From an archaeon (GTDB taxonomy: Archaea > Micrarchaeota > Micrarchaeia > Anstonellales > Bilamarchaeaceae): a DNA stretch of 8,917 bases. Shown one piece after another: positions 1 through 5,618 of the stretch. The notes beneath the pieces are model-generated. The model worked only from the letters and a program-made list of their open reading frames with translations. It made no database searches and was not told the DNA's origin. The stretch spans positions 1-8,917 of the forward strand of contig JAGVPF010000050.1 of the NCBI GenBank assembly GCA_020052325.1, written 5' to 3'. The number at the start of each line of letters is the position of its first letter. Positions within the stretch are counted from its first letter, which is position 1. The position numbers were made by a program, and so were the translations under genes.

Positions 1-3
1 AGC

Positions 4-396
4 GTGGAAATCAAGGAAAGGCTGAAAAAGCTCGCCAAGCTGTTCGAGCGGCTTAAAGGAAGCCAGATTTTCGTCGAAGGTAAAAGGGACAGGGATGCCC
101 TGGAGCAACTGGGGTTCACAGGAATCCTGACGATTTCCGGCAATCTTAGGCAAAGCTGCGAACGCGTGGCGAGGGGGAATGTTGAACGGGTATTTGTGCT
201 AAGCGACCTGGACCGCAGGGGGGATGAACTGGCCAAGAGGGCCGGGGACGAGCTCGGTTCGCTCTCGATAAGGGCGGACACAATGACGCGGCTGGAGCTT
301 GCGCATCTGCTGAAGATAAGGTATTTCGAGGACGCCAAGAAGGCGTATGATAAACTGACGCAAGAGATGACTGAAAAAGGTGAAATCAATGGCTAA
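4..396 (+). CDS. Small Toprim-domain protein
   Basis: A 130-aa protein that is almost entirely one Toprim domain, the metal-binding fold shared by DnaG primases, topoisomerases and RNase M5. The first Toprim motif is FVEGKRD with its acidic residue at E25. The DxD motif is SDLDRRG with D68 and D70. After residue 100 there is only a short helical, charged tail. The GTG start at 4 is the first in-frame start visible, but only one codon precedes it, so a start further upstream cannot be excluded. The stop at 394-396 overlaps the start of dnaG by 8 bp, which indicates a common transcript and translational coupling. Family knowledge suggests a nucleic-acid enzyme or cofactor (RNase M5-like or primase-like), but the substrate cannot be read from the sequence. 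The Toprim assignment is firm; the function is not. Confidence 0.85.
   Translation: MEIKERLKKLAKLFERLKGSQIFVEGKRDRDALEQLGFTGILTISGNLRQSCERVARGNVERVFVLSDLDRRGDELAKRAGDELGSLSIRADTMTRLELAHLLKIRYFEDAKKAYDKLTQEMTEKGEING
379..383 (+). promoter_or_regulatory. Ribosome binding site of dnaG
   Basis: GGTGA lies 5 nt before the ATG at 389 and inside the end of the upstream Toprim gene. It favours ATG 389 over the in-frame GTG at 380, which would overlap the site itself. Confidence 0.75.
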
Positions 397-1780
397 GACA
401 TACATAGACACAGTGAAATATTTGATATACACAAACGTGGAGATAGGCGGCCTGGTGGAGAAGCCCGACGTGGTCGGCGCCATCTTCGGCCAGACCGAGG
501 GCCTGCTCGGGGACGAGCTGGATTTGCGCGACCTCCAGAAGAACGGGAGGATAGGGCGAATCGAGGTGGACCTCGCAGGAAGGGACGGGAAGACGACCGG
601 AATCATCAAGATACCCAGCTCACTCGACATGGTCGAGACCTGCATAATCGCGGCCGCGCTCGAGACGGTGGACCGTGTCGGCCCCTGTGAGGCGAGGCTC
701 AAGATAACCAAGGTCGAGGATACGAGGAACCTTAAACGGAAGCAGCTTGTCGACCGGGCAAAACTCCTCCTCAAGAACCTGCTCAGCACGGAAATCCCTG
801 AAAGCAAGGAGATATCCCAGCTTGTCCGGGACGAAGTCAAGACGGCGGAAATCGTCGAATACGGGCCTGACAAGCTTCCGGCAGGGCCGACAATCGACCG
901 GAGCAACGAGGTCATTTTCGTCGAAGGAAGGGCCGATGTGGTCAACCTGCTGAAGAACGATGTCACGAATGTCATCGCGATAGGCGGGGCTAAGGTGACG
1001 AGGACGATTGTCGAGCTGTCCAAGAGGAAGGAGGTCACGCTCTTCCTCGACGGCGACCGCGGGGGGGACATCATCCTCAACGAGCTCGCCCAGGGCGGCG
1101 TGGACATCGACTTCGTTTCCAGGGCTCCGGCAGGGCTTGAGGTCGAGGAGCTCACAAGGAAGGAGCTCATCAAATACATGAGGAACCGGTCTCCGTTCGA
1201 ACAGAATGTGAAGGGCAACAAGGGTCCCGAGCGGCGCGTCGTGGAAATCCCAAGGTTCAGGCAGGCCGAACCGCGCGAGGAGGAGAGGGTTGAGCCGCTC
1301 CCGCAGCCGAGGGTCGAACCGAGGCCCGAGCCCAGGATTGAGCCGAGGCAAGAGGCGAGGCCCGAGCCCAGGCAGGAATCCAGGCAGCAGATTAGGGCGA
1401 GACGAAGGGAAATCCCGGAGGATGTCCCGAGGCTCGACGAACAGGATGTGCCTGCACCGGAACCTGAACAGCAGGCGCCAAGCGAGGCTGTGCCGCTCAG
1501 CAAGGGAGACCTCATGAAGGAGCTGGAGGCGCTCGGGAACACCCTGAAGGCGAGGTTCTACAATGGGAACCTCCAGATGGTGTCTGAGGTCCCTGTCAGG
1601 GACGTCATCAAGTCGCTGAGCGAGACCCGCGACGTCCATGCGATTGTCTTTGACGGAATCATCACGCAGAGGCTTGCGGACCTTGCTTCGAAGCAGGGCG
1701 TGAAGCTCCTCATCGGCCTCAAGATAGGCAACGTGAACAAGGTTCCGAGCAATATCGAGATAATCACGAAGAACAAGTAA
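389..1780 (+). CDS. dnaG: Archaeal DnaG (Toprim primase / exosome-associated protein)
   Basis: A 463-aa DnaG of archaeal type. Residues 1-110 form the archaeal N-terminal domain, with the hallmark KPDVVGAIFGQTEGLLG (residues 25-41). The Toprim domain runs from about 172 to 265, with VIFVEGRAD (E179) and FLDGDRGGD (D221, D223) as metal-binding motifs. The C-terminal domain runs from about 370 to 463. In studied archaea this family makes RNA primers and is also a stable subunit of the RNA exosome, where it aids poly(A)-rich substrate recognition; that role is family knowledge. The unusual part is a linker at about 291-368 made mostly of Pro, Glu, Arg and Gln with repeated RxEPRPEPR-like units, probably disordered. 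The ATG at 389 is chosen because GGTGA lies 5 nt before it. The gene is followed at once by a T-rich terminator. Confidence 0.96.
   Translation: MAKTYIDTVKYLIYTNVEIGGLVEKPDVVGAIFGQTEGLLGDELDLRDLQKNGRIGRIEVDLAGRDGKTTGIIKIPSSLDMVETCIIAAALETVDRVGPCEARLKITKVEDTRNLKRKQLVDRAKLLLKNLLSTEIPESKEISQLVRDEVKTAEIVEYGPDKLPAGPTIDRSNEVIFVEGRADVVNLLKNDVTNVIAIGGAKVTRTIVELSKRKEVTLFLDGDRGGDIILNELAQGGVDIDFVSRAPAGLEVEELTRKELIKYMRNRSPFEQNVKGNKGPERRVVEIPRFRQAEPREEERVEPLPQPRVEPRPEPRIEPRQEARPEPRQESRQQIRARRREIPEDVPRLDEQDVPAPEPEQQAPSEAVPLSKGDLMKELEALGNTLKARFYNGNLQMVSEVPVRDVIKSLSETRDVHAIVFDGIITQRLADLASKQGVKLLIGLKIGNVNKVPSNIEIITKNK
1321..1372 (+). repeat. Low-complexity direct repeat inside the dnaG linker
   Basis: The 16-mer GAGGCCCGAGCCCAGG occurs exactly at 1321-1336 and 1357-1372, a 36-bp offset that keeps the reading frame. 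Related degenerate GAGCCGAGG-type units lie between and before the copies. It encodes the PRPEPR-type units of the DnaG linker and looks like in-frame slippage expansion. Confidence 0.8.
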
Positions 1781-1810
1781 TTTTTTCTTTTTCCTTTTTT
1801 CCACTTTTTT
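1781..1810 (+). terminator. T-rich transcription terminator of the Toprim-dnaG operon
   Basis: Directly after the dnaG TAA come four runs of five or six T separated by one or two C or A-containing interruptions (TTTTTTC, TTTTTCC, TTTTTTCCAC, TTTTTT). Archaeal RNA polymerase terminates on such U-tracts without needing a hairpin. The next gene on the right is convergent, so a terminator is expected here. Confidence 0.8.
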
Positions 1811-1849
1811 ATCAGGATTTTCCCGGTCAGCCTTGCCACAACATTCTTT

Positions 1850-2419
1850 TCAGTTGTCGATTTCTACTCCGTGGGAGAGGTACCAGTCCCTGGCGGTGAC
1901 GAGGTTGGACGCGCCTGGCGAAGCGGTGGGGCTTCCGTAGCCGGCGACATGAACGTCGTATCCGGCCCGGCGGAACAGCCCGAGCTGCATGAAGTCCGGC
2001 ACCCGCCCGTAATCTCCGCTCTGGCCGAATACGAACAGAAGGCGCCGGTCGTAATCGGCCAGCATATACCCCCCGCCCAGCACTACGCGGCCGAATTCCC
2101 TGCGCATGTGAAGCAGCTTCTTGAGGATTTGGCAGACCTGCCTGTGGTGGAGCGCATCTATGCCCGTCAGCGTCTGGTCGTTGTAAATCCACAGCACGGC
2201 ATATGCCTTGACGCCGTCTCCGGTCGCCTTGACCTCGAATGTCCCGGCTTCCTTGCCATGGAACAGGCCGATGTTTGAATCGAGCAGGGGCTGGCCGAAT
2301 TTTGAACTATAAATGAGAGGGGACCGGTATTTGAGCCGGGGCGGAATGAATAGGTTTTCGGACTCGACAATTTGGATTTCCCTTCGCGCGTCCGGATGCT
2401 TCCTGAATCCTAACTGCAC
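1850..2419 (-). CDS. Hypothetical protein, possible PHPT1/Janus/Ocnus-fold phosphohistidine phosphatase
   Basis: A 189-aa soluble protein with no signal peptide or membrane segment. I see a resemblance to the 14-kDa phosphohistidine phosphatase PHPT1, recalled from memory. A segment DGVKAYAVLWIYN (68-80) resembles the PHPT1 strand DGVFKYVLIRVH. Histidines H91/H92 fall within two residues of the place of the PHPT1 catalytic His. LGGG at 114-117 is followed, with the same 18-residue spacing, by GQSGDYG (132-138), matching GYSMAYG in PHPT1. YDVHVAG (154-160) matches the final YEVTWAN strand. About 65 N-terminal residues have no counterpart. The start is GTG at 2419, preceded by AGGGGTG at 8-nt spacing and a TATA box. 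The gene stands alone, convergent with dnaG. That it is a gene is well supported; the family is an inference by eye. Confidence 0.75.
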   Translation of the reverse strand: MQLGFRKHPDARREIQIVESENLFIPPRLKYRSPLIYSSKFGQPLLDSNIGLFHGKEAGTFEVKATGDGVKAYAVLWIYNDQTLTGIDALHHRQVCQILKKLLHMRREFGRVVLGGGYMLADYDRRLLFVFGQSGDYGRVPDFMQLGLFRRAGYDVHVAGYGSPTASPGASNLVTARDWYLSHGVEIDN

Positions 2420-2427
2420 TCGGCTAA

Positions 2428-2434
2428 CACCCCT
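2428..2434 (-). promoter_or_regulatory. Ribosome binding site deciding a GTG start
   Basis: On the minus strand AGGGGTG lies 8 nt before the GTG at 2419. No ATG is available near the N terminus, so this site is the reason for accepting the GTG start. Confidence 0.6.
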
Positions 2435-2456
2435 AACTACAACACTAAGTGGGAAG

Positions 2457-2467
2457 AATATTTAAAA
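2457..2467 (-). promoter_or_regulatory. TATA-box promoter of the 189-aa gene
   Basis: On the minus strand TTTTAAATATT is the archaeal TATA-like element here, centred near 2462. A start of transcription about 26-27 bp downstream falls near 2435, giving a leader of about 16 nt that just includes the AGGGGTG site. AT-rich sequence stands out against G+C-rich surroundings. Confidence 0.6.
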
Positions 2468-2509
2468 GAATGTTACAGACGCTCCGCTAGGCCAAAAGGG
2501 ATGGGCTGG

Positions 2510-2514
2510 AAAAA
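2510..2514 (-). terminator. Short T-tract at the end of the pilin-like operon
   Basis: TTTTT follows directly after the TGA of the last operon gene on the minus strand, with another TTTT about 17 nt further on. It is weak and supported mainly by position at the operon end, just before a new promoter on the same strand. Confidence 0.35.
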
Positions 2515-2994
2515 TCAGCGGTACATGCTCAGGTCGATAGCGGCCAGGTAGGTGCCGCCGGTGCTGTTCGTCACCGTAGCAAGGCGCCTTATCCGGACCA
2601 CGTTCATGGTTCCCAAAGGCACATCGCCGCCGATTGTGACTATCGAGCCTTCGGCAATGTTCGTCACCTTAATAGAGGTGCCGTAGGCCGTACCGAGCTT
2701 CTGCCGCAGCCATGACTGGCCCTGCGCGGCTGCGCAGCCGACCACTGACTCGTTGACCCTGCGGTCGTCATAGGAGAATGCGAAGCCCAAGTGATCCATC
2801 GATGCGCATGTGGCGGATGGAGTCGGCGGGGTGAATAAGAGGTTTGATACGCGTATCGCGTCCTTGGACAGCGGGTCGTTCTGGTAGTCCAGGAAAGAGC
2901 GGACGCTGTGCCAGTAGGACAGCAGCGCCACTATCGCGAGCACGAATATGACCGAGGCGATTATCGCGTCGAAACTGAAATATTGTCCTTTCAT
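2515..2994 (-). CDS. Membrane-anchored pilin-like protein, FSxDA type (fifth gene of operon)
   Basis: A 159-aa protein. MKGQYFSFDA begins the chain, followed by one hydrophobic helix (about 10-27), then an extracytoplasmic domain with C63 and C87 and the sequons NES (81) and NST (143). The helix at the very N terminus, with a short basic start and an acidic residue (D9) at its mouth, is the pilin layout. A Gly3-Gln4 junction resembles a class III cleavage site, but the acidic residue would then be at +6 instead of +5. The upstream stop and ribosome site are merged as TAGGTG, with 7 nt to ATG 2994. A start 16 codons earlier would overlap the previous gene and bury the helix. FSFDA and LSKD (42-45) match FSLDA and LSRD in the first gene of the operon. 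Function is inferred as a minor pilin or surface protein. Confidence 0.8.
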   Translation of the reverse strand: MKGQYFSFDAIIASVIFVLAIVALLSYWHSVRSFLDYQNDPLSKDAIRVSNLLFTPPTPSATCASMDHLGFAFSYDDRRVNESVVGCAAAQGQSWLRQKLGTAYGTSIKVTNIAEGSIVTIGGDVPLGTMNVVRIRRLATVTNSTGGTYLAAIDLSMYR

Positions 2995-3004
2995 GTCTCC
3001 ACAC

Positions 3005-3538
3005 CTATGGCAGTTGCGTGATTGTAAGATTCTCTCCGTCATTTTTTAACATGAGCACGTTCGAGCATTTCATGCTCTCGAGGGCCGAGCCGCTGAGGCA
3101 CGAGCCTTCCACGCGGTAGTTGAACTTGGGCACGTCGTACATGTAGGTGAAATTTGCATAGTCCCCGATATACTCGATAAGTATCGTGGAATTGGCAGCG
3201 TTCAGCCCGGACATGTCGATGACATATGCCCTTGCGAATATCGTCTTTGGGAACGAATAGTTGTAGGAGAACCCCGTGCCGCCCTTGACCGTCAGGGTCA
3301 TCGCAGTCACAAAACCGTCTCCGGTCTCTTTGGCGACGAGGTTCTGCTGTCGGGGCACTTCGGATGACTGGAGGTCGCTGACGACCACGAACGCGCCAAT
3401 GGCTATGAGCATGAAAACTGCGGTGTACAATAGGAATTCTGTGGCAGCCTGCCCTCGCAGGATGCCTGAAGGGAACGAAGTTCCCTGCGTCGCGGCTTGC
3501 CCGCGCAAGCTGCGATAAGAGGGCGAAACCCTTCGCAT
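3005..3538 (-). CDS. Class III signal-peptide pilin with duplicated RGQAAT motif (fourth gene of operon)
   Basis: A 177-aa pilin. The class III site is RG|QAATEFLL, with Q30 as +1 and E34 as +5, followed by a hydrophobic helix (35-54). This is the form cut by EppA-type prepilin peptidase in archaea, which is family knowledge. The secreted part carries sequons at NYS (93), NST (116), NFT (129) and NLT (170) and two cysteines (C147, C158). The leader is unusually long: the motif RGQAAT already occurs at 12-17 without a following helix. ATG 3538 is the first ATG and is preceded by a G-rich stretch but no clear GGTG site. A TTG at 3589 would overlap the upstream gene, and a TTG at 3508 would start at the first motif copy. 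The start is therefore the least certain point; the mature protein is clear. Confidence 0.8.
   Translation of the reverse strand: MRRVSPSYRSLRGQAATQGTSFPSGILRGQAATEFLLYTAVFMLIAIGAFVVVSDLQSSEVPRQQNLVAKETGDGFVTAMTLTVKGGTGFSYNYSFPKTIFARAYVIDMSGLNAANSTILIEYIGDYANFTYMYDVPKFNYRVEGSCLSGSALESMKCSNVLMLKNDGENLTITQLP
3440..3536. repeat. Cluster of four short hairpins over the pilin leader region
   Basis: Four perfect or near-perfect inverted repeats follow each other. CCTGC/GCAGG spans 3448-3461 (4-nt loop). AGGGAAC/GTTCCCT spans 3470-3486 (3-nt loop). A 10-bp arm pair with one G-T mismatch, core GCTTGC/GCAAGC, spans 3491-3514 (4-nt loop). GCGAA/TTCGC spans 3523-3536 (4-nt loop). The first and third hairpins coincide with the two copies encoding LRGQAAT (3440-3460 and 3488-3508). 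Confidence 0.75.
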
Positions 3539-3569
3539 GGCGGCCCGCCCCTTCCGGGATGCGGCGAAC

Positions 3570-4010
3570 CTACGGGGCTGCTGGGTCAAGAATCTCCACC
3601 TCTACCTTCCCGTCGGCTCCGAGATAGGAGCGCACGACGAGCTTGAAAAGGCCGCTTTTCCCTTCGATTATGCGGCTCCCTGCCCCGATTTTTGCTATCG
3701 TGGGCGATGACGTCTCGAAAGCCCCCGATGAGGTCCTTATCCTGATAATGACCTCGCCGTCAGCCGCGTACAGCGATTCTGTGGATGTTGGCACGTTCAG
3801 CAGGACTTCCCGCTGGGAATCCGGCCCTTGCGCGTAAACGGTATTCATGGTGTCTGCAAGCGTCCGTGCGGTCGCATCAGCCTGCGCTTTGGCCGTATCC
3901 TCATACCCCATCGAACTGACAGACAGGAGGAGGAACAACACCGGTATTGTGAACGCTATGACTACGCCGACGGTAACCAGAAGCTCAAGTGATGACTGTC
4001 CTTTTGCCAT
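3570..4010 (-). CDS. Class III signal-peptide pilin (third gene of operon)
   Basis: A 146-aa protein beginning MAKGQSSLELLV. This is a textbook class III leader: a short basic segment, cleavage after Gly4, Gln5 at +1 and Glu9 at +5, then a hydrophobic helix (about 10-30) that would form the filament core. The secreted part has no cysteines and ends in a short beta-rich domain. It is the most canonical pilin of the set and may be the major subunit. ATG 4010 lies one base after the upstream stop. GGGGTG with 8-nt spacing precedes it, sitting inside the end of the previous gene, so translation is probably coupled. An ATG eight codons earlier would lengthen the leader and overlap the neighbour, so I reject it. 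Confidence 0.85.
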   Translation of the reverse strand: MAKGQSSLELLVTVGVVIAFTIPVLFLLLSVSSMGYEDTAKAQADATARTLADTMNTVYAQGPDSQREVLLNVPTSTESLYAADGEVIIRIRTSSGAFETSSPTIAKIGAGSRIIEGKSGLFKLVVRSYLGADGKVEVEILDPAAP

Positions 4011-4011
4011 G

Positions 4012-5607
4012 TTAGTCGCACCCCGCAGCGCCATTGTCGCAGGCGATGTCTGTCAGGCCATAATCGGCCGCCGTACCATCGCTGACTGCGAAGATGCCGG
4101 TTATCGGGCTGTCGGCACAGGAATTGAAGTTCCTGCACCCTGGAAGGCCGCGGATTTTCACGCCTTCGACGCTTCCAAAGAAGAGCTCCCTGTCCAGCCT
4201 GCTGTTGACGTCGTCGACATCGCCATAGACATCATAATCATTCGCATATACGCCGATTACGAACGTCTCGATGCCAAACACCGAACTGTTGCGCGTATAG
4301 GACGCGTTGAGCATGCGCTGCAGGTAGGATGGCGCGTTCGGGTTGTGGGTGTAGTAGCCGCACATCACGAAGTCGCGTATGGCCTCAAGCGAATAGATGC
4401 CGCTCCCGGACGTGGAGAGCTTCCTTGTCGGGTGCCCCGCCACCTCGCTTTCAAGATAGGTGTTGAGCTGGAGCACGCAGCGCCTTGTGAAGTTCGTGCC
4501 GTCAAGCATCGGGCATTCCGGGGCCGAAGTGACGTTGAACCCGGGCGCTACGATGAACGGCTTGTTCGTAATCACTCCCTGGGTCGGGTCAACCGAGGCA
4601 TTGCACGCTGGACCGGAGTATTTTATCGGGTTGAACGTGTTGGCCTCATTGTAATCGGTATCCCCTGCTCCGCAGTCGGAAAGCGTAAGCGTCGGCGTGC
4701 TTGTGAGTATGTACCCTGAGAAGGCTTCGTAGACCGATGGGGTCAGGAGAATTATCTCATCGTAAGTGCCGGCGAGAACGTAGTTCTTCCGGTCGCTCAT
4801 GGCAACGGCCGTGGCGGTCGGGACCAGGTCCTTCGTCACGCCTGCGGTGGCCAGCGGGCCGTATATCCAGCCCTGCCCGCCTGAGACCGTCTGCGGAAGC
4901 CGGTCGACCGTTATCGATGAGGAGTTGGGGTAGAGGTCCTTCTGGAAGAAGAACTGCCTGTAGATAGTCATGTTGTCGCCGGCTGCATCCCTGCTTTCAC
5001 GGGCCAATGCCGGGTCCACCATGCCGGTTATTTCGAGGGTGTTTTGGACCTTGTACGTCCTTGACACTGCAGCCGTGTTGGTGTAGTCCTTGAGACCGAG
5101 GCGGAGGTCGAACGAGTAGTTGACCTTGTCGATGTCGGACTGAGCGAGCTGGAAGTTGGAAACTTCGAATTCACTGACATAGATGCCGATTGCGCGCATG
5201 GAAGCGTTCAGGTTGTCGGCCCATGCCCGGAGCGAAGAGTTCGCTTCGCCCGGAACGCCGACCCCGCCCCGGAAGTTGTCCCCGGATGCCGTGCCGTTCA
5301 TGAGAAGCTCATAGAGCGACTTGCGCACGTTGAGGTATTCATCGCCTAAAGGCCCGGGCTCGACAGAGTTGTCGATGGAATGGTCGTTGAGGCGGGCGAT
5401 GTTGCGGTTTAGTATGACCCTGGTTATATTGTCCATCTTGGCCGGCGTTATCTGTTCCATGGTCAGTTCGACCGTGGACTCCTTGTAGAATTCCGAGAAC
5501 GAACGCTCGGAAGCCTCGATTGACTTGACCCAGACGGATATCGAAAGAAGGATGTAGATGAGTATCAGGAAAACGGTCACGGTGAAAAGAAATCCTTTTT
5601 TGTCCAA
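4012..5607 (-). CDS. Large membrane-anchored surface protein (second gene of operon)
   Basis: A 531-aa protein with the N terminus DKKGFLFTVTVFL, one hydrophobic helix (about 5-27), then a roughly 500-residue extracytoplasmic domain. It has twelve N-X-S/T sequons spread through the chain and nine cysteines, all after residue 310, so the C-terminal half may be disulfide-stabilised and glycosylated. It lacks the Gln+1/Glu+5 pair of true class III pilins, though KKG|F resembles the same junction. I place the start at TTG 5607 because AGGTGA lies 5 nt before it, as for dnaG. The GTG at 5616 is part of that site and follows the previous stop directly. I recognise no enzymatic motif. Its place between the first pilin-like gene and the canonical pilin suggests a filament-tip or adhesin-like role, which is an inference. 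Confidence 0.8.
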   Translation of the reverse strand: MDKKGFLFTVTVFLILIYILLSISVWVKSIEASERSFSEFYKESTVELTMEQITPAKMDNITRVILNRNIARLNDHSIDNSVEPGPLGDEYLNVRKSLYELLMNGTASGDNFRGGVGVPGEANSSLRAWADNLNASMRAIGIYVSEFEVSNFQLAQSDIDKVNYSFDLRLGLKDYTNTAAVSRTYKVQNTLEITGMVDPALARESRDAAGDNMTIYRQFFFQKDLYPNSSSITVDRLPQTVSGGQGWIYGPLATAGVTKDLVPTATAVAMSDRKNYVLAGTYDEIILLTPSVYEAFSGYILTSTPTLTLSDCGAGDTDYNEANTFNPIKYSGPACNASVDPTQGVITNKPFIVAPGFNVTSAPECPMLDGTNFTRRCVLQLNTYLESEVAGHPTRKLSTSGSGIYSLEAIRDFVMCGYYTHNPNAPSYLQRMLNASYTRNSSVFGIETFVIGVYANDYDVYGDVDDVNSRLDRELFFGSVEGVKIRGLPGCRNFNSCADSPITGIFAVSDGTAADYGLTDIACDNGAAGCD

Positions 5608-5612
5608 GAGAA

Positions 5613-5618
5613 TCACCT
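5613..5618 (-). promoter_or_regulatory. Ribosome binding site merged with the previous stop codon
   Basis: AGGTGA on the minus strand overlaps the TAG stop of the upstream gene and lies 5 nt before TTG 5607. It decides for the TTG start over the GTG at 5616, which lies within the site. The same TAGGTG overlap occurs before the fifth operon gene at 3002-3007. Confidence 0.65.

Noticed and set aside
1321..1372. A CRISPR-like repeat array
   Set aside because: Only two exact 16-bp copies occur, they are in frame with DnaG, and there are no unique spacers of constant length.
199..1542. A 447-codon open frame on the minus strand across dnaG
   Set aside because: It is antisense to a clear DnaG, is Ser/Thr/Leu-rich low-complexity with no domain, and results from G+C-rich codon bias. 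The same holds for the minus-strand frame at 620-1804.
3440..3536. An insertion sequence or attachment site
   Set aside because: There is no transposase frame, no target duplication flanking the segment and no tRNA nearby. A small palindromic repeat unit remains possible and is listed as a finding.
3847..4719. A 290-codon plus-strand frame opposite the large surface protein
   Set aside because: It shows no recognisable domain and lies opposite an operon gene with a convincing helix, sequons and ribosome site.
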